Below are positions 49,819 to 58,900 of a stretch of DNA of 64,000 nt, piece after piece. Under the pieces are notes generated by a model, which made no database searches, was not told where the DNA came from, and was given only the letters and a program-made list of their open reading frames with translations. A program made the position numbers and the translations under genes. Position 1 is the first letter of the stretch. Every line of letters begins with the position of its first letter. Location of the stretch: the NCBI RefSeq assembly GCF_900637195.1, contig NZ_LR134356.1:186001-250000 (forward strand), given 5' to 3'. The stretch comes from Mycolicibacterium aurum. Lineage in GTDB: Bacteria; Actinomycetota; Actinomycetes; Mycobacteriales; Mycobacteriaceae.

Positions 49819-51075
49819 TCAGCCGGCGGCGGACTCCACCGGCTCGACGTTGCGCTTGGCCATCACCCAGGACAGGAACTCCTCGACGGCCTGCGCCGTG
49901 TAGTGCGCTCGCGGCGAGCCGTAGTAGAAGTCGAAAGCGTGCTGCGCGTGCGGGATCTCGGCGTACACCACCGGTGACGTCGAGACCTGCTGCAACGCCG
50001 CCGCGAACTCGCGGCCCTCGGACACCGGGATGATCGAGTCGTCCTGCCCATGCAGTACGAAGAACGGTGGCGCGTCGGCACGCATGCGATAGGTGGGTGA
50101 GGCGTCGACGTACACCTGGCGGTTCTGCACGATCGGCTTCTTGACCACGAACTTCTGCAGGAATGCGATGAATTCCCGCCGTCCGCTGCCTTTTCCGGAC
50201 ACCCAGTCGTAGCGGCCGTAGATCGGAACAGCGGCCACCACCGAGGTGTCGGCATCCTCGAAACCCGGCTGGTACTGCGGATCGTTGGCGGTCAACGCGG
50301 CCAGCGCAGACAGGTGCCCGCCCGCCGAGCCGCCCGAGATCGCGACGAAGTCCGGGTCACCGCCGTACTCGGCGATGTGTTCCTTGATCCACGCCAGCGC
50401 GCGCTTGACGTCGACGATGTGGTCCGGCCAGGTGTTGCGCGGGCTGACCCGGTAGTCGATCGACACACAGATCCAGCCGTGGTCGGCCAGGTGGCTCATC
50501 ATCGGATAACTCTGCGGCTTGCGCATGCCGATCGACCATGCGCCGCCGGGAACCTGAAGCAACACAGGCGCTTTGCCGTCGCGGGGCAGGTCGGGCCGAC
50601 GCCAGATGTCAGCCTGGTTGACCGCGCGATGCGGGCCGTACTGGACAGTGCCCGCCTTCTCGACGTAGCGGCGGCGGATGACCTCGTTGGGGAACACGCC
50701 GGTGATGCGCCGCCGTCGCGACTGCGCCTTGGCCGCGATCGCCTGATAGTCGTCACCGAGTGCCTCGCGCAGCGGGTTCTCGAAGTGTGGCTGGGACGCG
50801 ATGTTCCGGCGCTGGATGAGATAGAGCAGACCCCAGGACACGGTGGTGAGCAGCAACGCGATTCGGCCGCGCCCGCCACGGAAGTCTCCCCGGATGCCAC
50901 GCCGTAGCGCATCGAGCATCGAGCCCGTCATGTACAGCGGGGCCATCTCGGAGGTGGGCCACCCGAATGCGAACACCGGGATCGTGGGGTAGCCATCGCG
51001 CGCGAGTGGCCGGACACCGTTGGCGGCGTTGGCCAACTCGACAGCGGCGCGCAGTAGCGGTCGGCGCTTAGGCAT
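49819..51075 (-). CDS. lipO: Alpha/beta hydrolase, LipO-like
   Basis: A 418-residue esterase related to LipC above: cap, QVPGGAWSIG oxyanion region, GGSAGGH (GxSxG), ADAPPFFVLHGQDDSIIP Asp, PHAQHAFDF His. ATG 51075 lies eight bases inside the end of fadD12, so it is translationally coupled. By position it matches Rv1426c-Rv1428c (lipO-fadD12-acyltransferase), here placed between genes of the Rv0220 region, a rearrangement relative to M. tuberculosis. Substrate is unknown. The three-gene operon could recycle an ester: hydrolysis, activation, transfer. Confidence 0.83.
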   Translation of the reverse strand: MPKRRPLLRAAVELANAANGVRPLARDGYPTIPVFAFGWPTSEMAPLYMTGSMLDALRRGIRGDFRGGRGRIALLLTTVSWGLLYLIQRRNIASQPHFENPLREALGDDYQAIAAKAQSRRRRITGVFPNEVIRRRYVEKAGTVQYGPHRAVNQADIWRRPDLPRDGKAPVLLQVPGGAWSIGMRKPQSYPMMSHLADHGWICVSIDYRVSPRNTWPDHIVDVKRALAWIKEHIAEYGGDPDFVAISGGSAGGHLSALAALTANDPQYQPGFEDADTSVVAAVPIYGRYDWVSGKGSGRREFIAFLQKFVVKKPIVQNRQVYVDASPTYRMRADAPPFFVLHGQDDSIIPVSEGREFAAALQQVSTSPVVYAEIPHAQHAFDFYYGSPRAHYTAQAVEEFLSWVMAKRNVEPVESAAG

Positions 51076-52717
51076 CTTTGAGACGGTCCTGCAGATCCTT
51101 ACGGGAGATCTTTCCGGTGATACTGCGTGGTAGCTCGTCGAGCACCGTGATCTCCCTGGGCACTTTGTAATTCGCAAGGTTGTCGCGCACGTGCTGTTTC
51201 AGCGACTCCGGGGTAGCCGCAGCGCCGTCGTTCAAAACCACGAATGCAACGAGTCGCTGCCCGTATTTCTCGTCATCCACGCCCAGCACGGTGGCCTCGG
51301 CGACGTCGGGATGGGTGGCCAGCGTCTTCTCGACCTCGATCGGATAGACGTTCTCGCCGCCGGAGACGATCATCTCGTCGTCGCGGCCCACCACGAACAG
51401 CCGACCGACGACGTCGACGTAGCCGACGTCGCCCGAGGACATGAACCCCTCGTGGAAGTCTTTCGTGGTGCCGGAGGTGTAGCCGTCGAACTGTGTCGAG
51501 TTGCGCACGTAGATGCTTCCGACCTCGCCCGTGGGGACCTCGCGGAAGTCGGAGTCGAGAATCCGGATCTCGGTGCCCTCGGCCGGTGTGCCCGCGGTGT
51601 CCGGCGCGGCACGCAGATCACGCGGGGTCGCGGTGGCAATCATGCCGGCCTCGGTGGCGTTGTAGTTGTTGTAGATGACGTCCCCGAAGCGGTCCATGAA
51701 CTTGATGACCACGTCGGGGCGCATCCGCGAACCCGAGGCCGAGGCAAAGCGCAGCGAACGCCCGCTGTACCTGTCGAGGACCTCCTCGGGCAGGTCCATG
51801 ATGCGGTCGAACATCACCGGCACGACACACAGCCCGGTGGCCCGGTGCTTGTCGACCAGCTCCAGGGTGGCCTCTGGGTCGAACTTGCGGCGGGTGATGA
51901 TCGTGCACGACATCGACGCCGCGAACGCCAACTGGGAGAACCCCCAGGCATGGAACATCGGCGCAACGATGACGACGGGCTGTTCGGCCCGCCACGGGGT
52001 GCGGTCCAGGATGGCCTTGAGCACGCTCGGGTCACCGCCGGAATGGGCGGCGCCCTTGGGGGTTCCGGTCGTGCCCGAGGTCAGCAGGATGGTCCGGCTC
52101 TTCGTGGTGGCGCGCTGCGGTTCCTGCCCGCCGTGCTCGGCGATCAGGCCTTCGACCGTGAGCTGCGGATGGTCCGGGTTGTCGGTCCACGCGATGATGC
52201 GGGTGGTCTCGGGCCTGTCGGCGACCGCGCGGTCCACGGTCTCGGTGAACTCTTCGTCGTAGACGACCGCAACCGACCTGGTTCGACCGTCTTGACTGCC
52301 CTCGCGCTCAAGCACCTCGGCCAGCGCCGGTCCGGCGAACGAGGTGTTCAGCAGCAGCACGTCGGCGCCGATGCGGTTCGCCGCGATGAGGGCGTCGACG
52401 AACCCGCGATGGTTGCGCGCCATCAGACCGATGACCTCGGGTTGCCCGCCGGGCAGTGCCTGCAGTGCGGCCGCCAGTGCGTCGGCGCGGCGGTCGATCT
52501 GGCGCCAGGTCAGGATTCCGCGCTCGTCGACGAGGCCGGCGCGGTCCGGGCAGCGTTGCGCGGCTGCGGCGAAGCCCGAGGTGATCGCCATGTTCTCGCG
52601 CTGCATCGCACTGACGATGCGCACGTACTTGTCGGGGCGCAGCGGTGCGATGATGCCCGCGCGCACCATCGTCGAAAGCAGGCCGAGTGCGCTGTTGACC
52701 GGGTCGGTGATCCCCAT
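51068..52717 (-). CDS. fadD12: Acyl-CoA synthetase, FadD12-like
   Basis: A 549-residue adenylate-forming ligase. The P-loop LLTSGTTGTPKGAAH, the YNATEAGMIA A5 motif, the hinge SGGENVYPIEVE and catalytic Lys in PRSITGKISRKD are intact. ATG 52717 is three bases after the acyltransferase stop, and the 3' end overlaps lipO, so the order acyltransferase-fadD12-lipO is one operon. The N-terminal 30 residues are hydrophobic and may anchor it at the membrane. Fatty acid activation for the neighbouring acyltransferase is likely. The operon promoter carries a KstR-type box. Confidence 0.87.
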   Translation of the reverse strand: MGITDPVNSALGLLSTMVRAGIIAPLRPDKYVRIVSAMQRENMAITSGFAAAAQRCPDRAGLVDERGILTWRQIDRRADALAAALQALPGGQPEVIGLMARNHRGFVDALIAANRIGADVLLLNTSFAGPALAEVLEREGSQDGRTRSVAVVYDEEFTETVDRAVADRPETTRIIAWTDNPDHPQLTVEGLIAEHGGQEPQRATTKSRTILLTSGTTGTPKGAAHSGGDPSVLKAILDRTPWRAEQPVVIVAPMFHAWGFSQLAFAASMSCTIITRRKFDPEATLELVDKHRATGLCVVPVMFDRIMDLPEEVLDRYSGRSLRFASASGSRMRPDVVIKFMDRFGDVIYNNYNATEAGMIATATPRDLRAAPDTAGTPAEGTEIRILDSDFREVPTGEVGSIYVRNSTQFDGYTSGTTKDFHEGFMSSGDVGYVDVVGRLFVVGRDDEMIVSGGENVYPIEVEKTLATHPDVAEATVLGVDDEKYGQRLVAFVVLNDGAAATPESLKQHVRDNLANYKVPREITVLDELPRSITGKISRKDLQDRLKDA

Positions 52718-52720
52718 GTG

Positions 52721-53530
52721 TCAGCCCAGCACCGGTAGGCGGCGCTCCTGGGCGAGTTCTTCGAGTGCCCGCTGCATCACTCGCCGCACGTGAGCATCGA
52801 CCTCGTCGATGTCGGGGTCCTCGCCGAATTCCTCGACGATGTTGATCGGCTCCAGCGCCTTCATGGTGATCTTGGCGGGCAGCGGCACGTTGAGCGGAAG
52901 GACGACGGACAGGCCGAACGGGAACCCGAACGACACCGGGACGATCTTGGTCCGGAACAGCCGGGCGACCGGTCCCAGCGCCTTGGCGACGTCGGTGCCG
53001 CGACTCAGGAACAGCTGGCTCTCCTGACCGCCGATTCCGACCGTGGGCACGATCGGGACGCCGGCGTTGATCGCCGCCTTGACGTACCCGGTGCGTCCGC
53101 CGAAGTCGATCTTGTTTGCCGCCAGTGTCGGACGGTAGACGTCGTAGTCGCCACCGGGGAAAACGACGACGACACCGCCGGAACGCAGCGCTTCGTCGGC
53201 GTTGCGGTGGCTGGCCGGGATGAAGCCGGTCTTCTTGAAGAACGCCCCTGTCGGGCCGACCATGAGCATGTCGTGGCTGAGGGTGTAGACGGGACGGTCG
53301 AAGCCGAACTTCTCGTAGAATCCGCTTGCGAAAACGGGCACATCCATGGGAAACAGTCCGCCGGAGTGGTTGGACACCACGAGGGCGCCGCCCACCGGGA
53401 AGTTCTCCAGACCGCGCACCTCGGCGCGGTGCCATCCCTTCAGGAACGGCTTGAGCAGGCCCATCACCCGTTCGGTGAGGACGGGGTCCCACTTGGTTAT
53501 CTCGGACGTCTCGATGTCGGTCGCGCTCAC
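52721..53530 (-). CDS. Glycerophospholipid-type acyltransferase, Rv1428c-like
   Basis: A 269-residue PlsC-superfamily acyltransferase. The catalytic block is VSNHSGGLFPMD, in which the His-to-Asp distance is eight residues instead of the classical HX4D, and the second motif is FPGGDYDVYRP. The same variant occurs in the mycobacterial Rv1428c group, so it is a subfamily feature, not a mutation. GTG 53530 is the first gene of the operon, downstream of a KstR-type box (53563-53576). It could transfer acyl-CoA from fadD12 to a lysolipid or other acceptor. Confidence 0.78.
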   Translation of the reverse strand: MSATDIETSEITKWDPVLTERVMGLLKPFLKGWHRAEVRGLENFPVGGALVVSNHSGGLFPMDVPVFASGFYEKFGFDRPVYTLSHDMLMVGPTGAFFKKTGFIPASHRNADEALRSGGVVVVFPGGDYDVYRPTLAANKIDFGGRTGYVKAAINAGVPIVPTVGIGGQESQLFLSRGTDVAKALGPVARLFRTKIVPVSFGFPFGLSVVLPLNVPLPAKITMKALEPINIVEEFGEDPDIDEVDAHVRRVMQRALEELAQERRLPVLG

Positions 53531-53562
53531 GGCGGCCCCCTTGGAAGACTTCGTCGTCGGAC

Positions 53563-53576
53563 TGGAACGTGTTCTA
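53563..53576 (-). promoter_or_regulatory. KstR-type operator before the acyltransferase-fadD12-lipO operon
   Basis: TGGAACGTGTTCTA fits TNNAACNNGTTNNA, the KstR consensus, and on the minus strand reads TAGAACACGTTCCA, one base from the palindromic TAGAACACGTTCTA. It lies 32 bases upstream of the GTG at 53530. KstR is the TetR-type repressor of cholesterol and lipid genes, released by cholesterol-derived acyl-CoA. Confidence 0.65.
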
Positions 53577-53702
53577 GTTTTGCTAGTCTACCCGCTGCTC
53601 ACGGGCGTCGACAAAGCTATGGCGAGCATCACGTGCCCGAACCATCCAGCACCGGCACGGGGGCCGTCAAGAGCGACGATCGGATCGCAACATTGATCTT
53701 GA

Positions 53703-54401
53703 TTACCGGGCTGGACCCGACAGGTGTGCCTTAACGGTGCGCGTCAGGTCGTCGCCGAGGATCTCCGGCTCACCGGCGAACAGGCCGTCCAGTGCCAGCT
53801 TCGCGATGGCACCCGGATCGCTCTTCTGCTCCGCCGGGATGTAGCTGACCATGTCGGTGTCCATGTACCCGACGTGCAGCGCGGCCACGTGGATGCCGCG
53901 GGGAGCCAGCTCGGAACGCACCGCATCGGTCATCGCCCAACCCGCCGCCTTCGCCGCCGAGTAGGCGCCGCTGGTCGGCGGATGCGTCCACGACAGCACG
54001 GACAGGACGTTGAGAATGGCGCCGACGCCCCCCTTCTCGCTGACGTTGCGCTCGATGATCGGGGCGAACGCGCGCGTGACGCCCAGCGTCCCGAAGTAGT
54101 GGGTCTCCATCTCCAGGCGGATGTCCTCCATCGACCCGTCGAGCAGTCCTGCCCGCGTTGAGACCCCCGCATTGTTGACGACGACGTTGACGTCGCCGGC
54201 CTCCTCGGCGGCCCGGCGCACGGACTCGGGATCGGTGATGTCGAGCTGAATCGGGATCACCCCGGGAATGTCGACGGTTTCGGGCCTGCGTGCTCCGGCA
54301 TAGACCTTCGCGCCGCGTCCCACGAGTTCCTCGGCGAACTTGCGGCCGAGCCCACGATTGGCGCCGGTGACCAGCGCGGTGATGTGTTCTGTGTGTGTCA
54401 T
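53703..54401 (-). CDS. Short-chain dehydrogenase/reductase
   Basis: A 232-residue SDR with TGANRGLG, NNAG (VVNNAGVST), catalytic Ser in NVLSVLSW and YSAAK. The strand-2 end GARRPETV suggests NADP(H) use. ATG 54401 is the best start; a longer in-frame start would run across the hairpin region. It is divergent from nat, with a 205-base intergenic region containing a 14-bp perfect inverted repeat. Substrate unknown. Confidence 0.83.
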   Translation of the reverse strand: MTHTEHITALVTGANRGLGRKFAEELVGRGAKVYAGARRPETVDIPGVIPIQLDITDPESVRRAAEEAGDVNVVVNNAGVSTRAGLLDGSMEDIRLEMETHYFGTLGVTRAFAPIIERNVSEKGGVGAILNVLSVLSWTHPPTSGAYSAAKAAGWAMTDAVRSELAPRGIHVAALHVGYMDTDMVSYIPAEQKSDPGAIAKLALDGLFAGEPEILGDDLTRTVKAHLSGPAR

Positions 54402-54523
54402 GAACCGGTCAACGCGACGGCGCCGGGGTGCAGTCCCGCGCGGGCGAAGACTGCAGTTAGCAGGTAGTCCGACAAGCGCCCCGAAACCCGACGAACGCGG
54501 GTCCGAGCGCTGTAGGTTCAACG

Positions 54524-54564
54524 GCACTATGGCGGAACCCGGTCGGGGGATTCCGCCATAGTGC
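54524..54564. repeat. 14-bp perfect inverted repeat upstream of nat
   Basis: GCACTATGGCGGAA (54524-54537) pairs with TTCCGCCATAGTGC (54551-54564) over a 13-base C/G-rich loop. It lies 42 bases before the nat ATG in the divergent nat/SDR region, so it could be an operator, a transcription attenuator or the remnant of a terminator. No T-run follows on either strand. Confidence 0.6.
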
Positions 54565-54606
54565 TGTCACGGCACACTTGACCCCAACCGCTGTTGAGGA
54601 AGCACC

Positions 54607-55443
54607 ATGAGGGCCATGGCCAGTCTGTCCGACGCGTACGTCTCCCGAATCGGTCACACCGGCGGTGTCGCGCCGACGCACGACACCCTGTGTTCCCTTG
54701 TCGCCGCCCACAACCGGTCCATCCCGTTCGAGAACCTCGACCCGCTGACCGGAGTCCCGGTCGCCGACCTCTCGGCGGATGCGCTCGCGGACAAGCTCAT
54801 CGACCGTCGCCGCGGCGGCTACTGCTACGAACACAACGGTCTGCTCGGCTACGTGCTCGACGAAATGGGGTTCGGGGTGCAGCGCCTCGCCGGCCGGGTG
54901 GTCTGGATGCACGAGAGCGACGCGTTGCCGGCGCAGACACATCAGGTGCTGTCGGTGACGCTGCCCGATGGAGACGGTCCCTACCTCGTCGACGTCGGAT
55001 TCGGGGGACAGACGCTGACATCGCCGATCCGGTTGGCGACCGGGCCCGTGCAGCCGACCCGCCACGAGCCGTACCGGTTGCTCGATCATGCCGAGGGCTG
55101 CGAACTGCAGGCCGAGATCCGCGGCGTGTGGCAGCCGCTGTACCTGCTCAGCCTTACGCCGCGGCCCCGGGTCGATCTGGAGGTCGGAAGCTGGTACGTC
55201 TCGACGCATCCGCGGTCAGGTTTCGTCACGGGACTGACCGCGGCGCTGGTGACCGACGACGCGCGGTGGAACCTGCGGGGCCGCCACCTCGCCGTGCACC
55301 GCGCCGGCGGCTCCGAGAAGACGCGCCTGGACACCGCCGCCGAGGTGGTCGACGTGCTCGGCGACCGGTTCGGCATCAACATCGCAGACCTCGGCGACCG
55401 CGCCGACCTGGAGACCCGCGTCGGCCAGGTGCTCGACAGGTAG
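54607..55443 (+). CDS. nat: Arylamine N-acetyltransferase
   Basis: A 278-residue NAT that transfers an acetyl or propionyl group from CoA to arylamines or hydrazines such as isoniazid. The Cys-His-Asp triad is Cys73 (RGGYCYE), His112 (THQVL) and Asp129 (VDVGFGG). ATG 54607 has a GAGGAAG Shine-Dalgarno; an ATG three codons on would give Cys70, the numbering used for known mycobacterial NATs. In M. tuberculosis nat belongs to the cholesterol hsa operon; here it stands alone next to an SDR and an AraC gene, so this may be a second copy. Confidence 0.93.
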   Translation: MRAMASLSDAYVSRIGHTGGVAPTHDTLCSLVAAHNRSIPFENLDPLTGVPVADLSADALADKLIDRRRGGYCYEHNGLLGYVLDEMGFGVQRLAGRVVWMHESDALPAQTHQVLSVTLPDGDGPYLVDVGFGGQTLTSPIRLATGPVQPTRHEPYRLLDHAEGCELQAEIRGVWQPLYLLSLTPRPRVDLEVGSWYVSTHPRSGFVTGLTAALVTDDARWNLRGRHLAVHRAGGSEKTRLDTAAEVVDVLGDRFGINIADLGDRADLETRVGQVLDR

Positions 55444-55496
55444 AGAGCAGGAAAAGTCATGTCCGTCGCCGCGGCCGCCGACGATACTCGGAGACC

Positions 55497-56426
55497 GTGG
55501 GTGATCCGACCAAACGCGACAGGCTCCGCGAGCTTCTCGACGCAGTCACCGACGCAGCCAACACCGACGTCGGCGACATGGCGCGCAGCAGCTACGCCTC
55601 GGAGTTCCACTTCTCCCGCGAGGTCCGTCGGCTGACCGGTGAATCGCCTGCCGCACTGCGGCGACGGGTCATGCTGGAGCGCGCTGCCTGGCGGCTACAG
55701 AGCGGCGAGCCGGTGTCGGCGGTGGCCGCTGACGAAGGGTGGTCATCGGCCGAGGTGTTCTCCCGGGCGTTCCGGCGCTCGTACGGGCTGCCGCCCTCCC
55801 AGGCGGCCGAGGTGGGTTTCCGGCTGCCAGCCCCCAACGGTCTGCACTTTCATCCGCCGCAGTCGCTGTGGCTCGACAGCGAAGCGGGCGCAGCGACCGG
55901 CCGCGACGCTCCCGACATAGCGCAGCTCATGATCGTCCACGACGTGGACGACACCACGCACCTGCTGGCCCAGGCCGCGACGCTGACCGCCCAGCAGTGG
56001 GTGGACGAACTCGCGCCCGGGCAGACGGTGCTGGAGTGGGACGGACCCGAACCCAGTGTGGGCGCCGTGCTCGGCGCGATCGTGTGGAGCAAGGAGGTCT
56101 GGCTGGCGACGATCGAGGGGCAGGATTTCCCGCCCCGCACCTCCACGCAACCGGAGTTCACCGACCCCGCCGCGCTGGCAGCCCATCATGCCGTCATCGC
56201 CACACGTTGGTGCGCAATGGTTTCCGAGTACTCGGCCGCCGGCCGGCTCGGTGACACCGTGATCGACGCGCTGTGCGATCCACCGGAGTCGTTCCAGCTG
56301 TACGGCATCGTCGCGCATGTCCTGACCTACTCCGCGCACCGTCGGGAAATCGCCCGCGACATGTTGGCCCGACACGGCGTCACGACCCGGCGCGGAGACC
56401 CGCTGGACTGGATGAGAGGGAACTGA
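55497..56426 (+). CDS. AraC-type HTH fused to a DinB-like domain
   Basis: A 309-residue protein. The N-terminal AraC-type double HTH (about 1-120, with YASEFHFSREVRRLTGESP and FSRAFRRSYGLPPSQ) is followed by a DinB/YfiT-like four-helix domain (about 140-300, with the His-rich APDIAQLMIVHDVDD opening, TLTAQQW and HVLTYSAHRREIARDML end). GTG 55497 is supported by GATACT eight bases upstream. The next gene, a RibD-like reductase, starts one base after the stop, so they are co-transcribed. AraC plus DinB fusions are presumably ligand-sensing regulators, but the ligand is unknown. Confidence 0.75.
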   Translation: MGDPTKRDRLRELLDAVTDAANTDVGDMARSSYASEFHFSREVRRLTGESPAALRRRVMLERAAWRLQSGEPVSAVAADEGWSSAEVFSRAFRRSYGLPPSQAAEVGFRLPAPNGLHFHPPQSLWLDSEAGAATGRDAPDIAQLMIVHDVDDTTHLLAQAATLTAQQWVDELAPGQTVLEWDGPEPSVGAVLGAIVWSKEVWLATIEGQDFPPRTSTQPEFTDPAALAAHHAVIATRWCAMVSEYSAAGRLGDTVIDALCDPPESFQLYGIVAHVLTYSAHRREIARDMLARHGVTTRRGDPLDWMRGN

Positions 56427-56427
56427 C

Positions 56428-56949
56428 ATGGCCACCATCTACTACACCGCGTCCAGCATGGACGGATACATCGTCGACGAGAACGGCAGCCTGGACTGGC
56501 TGACCTCACGCGACATCGATGCCGACGGGCCCTTCGCCATCGAGCCGTTCATGGAGACCGTCGGCTCGATCGTGATGGGCGCCGACACCTACCAGTGGAT
56601 CCTGACCAACCATCCCGGCGAATTCATGTACTCGCAGCCGTCCTGGGTGGTCACCCATCGGCCCGAGATCGTCGCCGACGGACACGACGTGCAGACGTTC
56701 GCCGGCGATGTCGCCGAACTGCACCCGAGGCTGGTGACCGCAGCGGCGGGAAAGAACGTCTGGGTGGTCGGCGGCGGCGACCTGGCCGCGCAGTTCGCGG
56801 CCGCGGGCCTGATCGACGAGATGATCGTCGCCTACGCCCCGTGCACGCTCGGTGCCGGATCCCGGGTGCTGCCGATGCGGTCGGAGTGGACGCTGCTGAC
56901 CGCGGCGGTCAACGCCGATTTCGTCTGCGCGCATTGGCGACGGGCCTGA
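56428..56949 (+). CDS. Dihydrofolate reductase/RibD C-terminal-like protein
   Basis: A 173-residue reductase-fold protein. It begins [14 protein letters not shown], carries [13 protein letters not shown] and [13 protein letters not shown] (NADPH-binding), then a closing [15 protein letters not shown]. Such proteins reduce pterin- or riboflavin-like substrates, or act as drug-modifying reductases; this subgroup is common and mostly uncharacterised. It begins one base after the AraC-DinB gene. It may be the target of that regulator. Confidence 0.8.
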   Translation: MATIYYTASSMDGYIVDENGSLDWLTSRDIDADGPFAIEPFMETVGSIVMGADTYQWILTNHPGEFMYSQPSWVVTHRPEIVADGHDVQTFAGDVAELHPRLVTAAAGKNVWVVGGGDLAAQFAAAGLIDEMIVAYAPCTLGAGSRVLPMRSEWTLLTAAVNADFVCAHWRRA

Positions 56950-57020
56950 CGGCGCCGCACCCGGGGTCGTACTCTGTGCAGCAAACCCGCAACACGCGGG
57001 AACCGAAGCGGAGGCGCAGC

Positions 57021-58856
57021 ATGGGGCACTACAAGAGCAACATCCGCGATCTGGAGTTCAACCTCTTCGAGGTGCTTGCCCTGGAGAAGGTCCTGGCAAC
57101 AGGTGAATTCGGTGATCTCGACGCCCCATCGGTACGGGAGATGATCCGGGAAGCGGCCAAACTGGCCGAGGGTCCGCTCGCCGAGGCATTCGCCGAAACC
57201 GACCGCACACCGCCGACTTTCGACCCGGCGACCCACGTCGTCAGCATTCCGGAACCGTTCAAGCGGGCGTACCGTGCCTGGCACGACGGCGAATGGTTCC
57301 GCGTCGGCATGGCCGAGGATATCGGCGGGGTCCCTGCCCCCTCGACGCTGGAATGGGCGATCAACGAGCTGGCCCTCGGCGCGCAACCGGCGGCGTTCCT
57401 GTACTCGGGCGGACCCAAGATGGCCGACATCGTCAACGCCATCGGCAACGACGAACAACGGCACTGGGCGTCGCTGATGGTCGAGCGCAACTGGGGCGCG
57501 ACGATGGTGCTCACCGAGCCTGACGCTGGGTCGGATGTCGGCGCCGGTCGCACCAAGGCCGTCCCGCAGCCCGACGGCACCTGGCACATCGACGGGGTCA
57601 AGCGGTTCATCACCAACGGCGACGCGGACGACCTGTTCGAGAACATCGTGCACATGGTGCTGGCCCGCCCGGAGGGCGCGGGGCCAGGGACCAAAGGCCT
57701 GTCGCTGTTCATCGTGCCGAAGTTCCACTTCGATCCGCAGACCGGTGAACTGGGGGAGCGCAACGGCGCATTCGTGACCGGCCTTGAGCACAAGATGGGG
57801 CTGAAGGCGTCGGCGACCTGCGAGCTGACGTTCGGCCAGCACGGGGTGCCCGCGGTGGGATGGCTGGTCAACGACACCCACCAGGGCATCGCACAGATGT
57901 TCCGGGTCATCGAGTATGCCCGGATGATGGTGGGCACCAAGGCGATCGCGACGCTGTCGACCGGGTATCTCAACGCGCTGGACTACGCGAAGACCCGGGT
58001 GCAGGGCGCCGACATGACGCAGATGACGGACAAGGCCGCACCGCGCGTGACGATCATCCACCACCCCGACGTGCGTCGCGCGCTGCTCACGCAGAAGGCC
58101 TACGCCGAGGGACTGCGTGCGCTGTACCTCTACACCGCGGCCCATCAGGACCCGGTTGCCGCGGAGATCGTCTCCGGCGCCGACGCCGCTATGGCCGACC
58201 GCGTCAACGATCTGCTGTTACCCATCGTCAAGGGCGTCGGCTCCGAACGCGCCTATCAGTGTCTGACGGAATCGCTTCAGACGCTTGGTGGTTCAGGCTT
58301 CCTGCAGGACTATCCGATCGAGCAGTACATCCGGGACGCCAAGATCGACTCGCTGTACGAGGGCACCACCGCCATCCAGGCGCAGGACTTCTTCTTCCGC
58401 AAGATCGCCAGGGACCAGGGCGGGGCGCTGCTGCATGTGGTGACCCAGATCCGGCAGTTCCTGGACGACGGGTCGGCCGGCGCGGAACTGGCCACCGAGC
58501 GGGCGCTGCTGGCCACCGCGGTCGCCGACGTGCAGGAGATGGTCGCGGCGATGACGAAGTTCCTGGTCGACTCCCAGCAGAATCCGCGCGAGCTCTACCG
58601 CCTCGGCCTGGAATCGGTGCCGTTCCTGCTCGCGGTGGGTGACCTGCTGCTGGGGTGGTTGTTGTTGCAGCAGGCCGAGATTGCCCAGGCCGCGCTTGCC
58701 GGCGAGGTCAGCGAGCGTGACCGCGCGTTCTACAGCGGCAAGGTCGCCACCGGGAAGTTCTTCGCACGCAATGTGCTGCCACGACTGACCGCGCAGCGCG
58801 CCGTGCTCGCCGCCGTGGACCTCGCGGTCATGGATGTCGCCGTCGAGGCGTTCTGA
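57021..58856 (+). CDS. fadE5: Acyl-CoA dehydrogenase, FadE5-like
   Basis: A 611-residue acyl-CoA dehydrogenase, the length of FadE5, an enzyme that acts on short to long saturated acyl-CoAs. The FAD motif [14 protein letters not shown], a [17 protein letters not shown] segment and the C-terminal [15 protein letters not shown] with the catalytic Glu are intact. ATG 57021 follows a GGAGG Shine-Dalgarno. In M. tuberculosis FadE5 (Rv0244c) lies elsewhere, near fadA2; here it lies among lipid genes, so it may be a paralogue. The small NTF2-like protein downstream could be co-transcribed. Confidence 0.85.
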   Translation: MGHYKSNIRDLEFNLFEVLALEKVLATGEFGDLDAPSVREMIREAAKLAEGPLAEAFAETDRTPPTFDPATHVVSIPEPFKRAYRAWHDGEWFRVGMAEDIGGVPAPSTLEWAINELALGAQPAAFLYSGGPKMADIVNAIGNDEQRHWASLMVERNWGATMVLTEPDAGSDVGAGRTKAVPQPDGTWHIDGVKRFITNGDADDLFENIVHMVLARPEGAGPGTKGLSLFIVPKFHFDPQTGELGERNGAFVTGLEHKMGLKASATCELTFGQHGVPAVGWLVNDTHQGIAQMFRVIEYARMMVGTKAIATLSTGYLNALDYAKTRVQGADMTQMTDKAAPRVTIIHHPDVRRALLTQKAYAEGLRALYLYTAAHQDPVAAEIVSGADAAMADRVNDLLLPIVKGVGSERAYQCLTESLQTLGGSGFLQDYPIEQYIRDAKIDSLYEGTTAIQAQDFFFRKIARDQGGALLHVVTQIRQFLDDGSAGAELATERALLATAVADVQEMVAAMTKFLVDSQQNPRELYRLGLESVPFLLAVGDLLLGWLLLQQAEIAQAALAGEVSERDRAFYSGKVATGKFFARNVLPRLTAQRAVLAAVDLAVMDVAVEAF

Positions 58857-58900
58857 CTCGACGGCGATGAATTCTGTCGGCGGCGGTGGTCACCATTGCC

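Noticed and set aside
54594..56426. Apparent 610-residue fusion reading through the nat region into the AraC-DinB gene
   Set aside because: The first 300 codons are the out-of-frame shadow of nat, which is intact in its own frame. The true start is GTG 55497.
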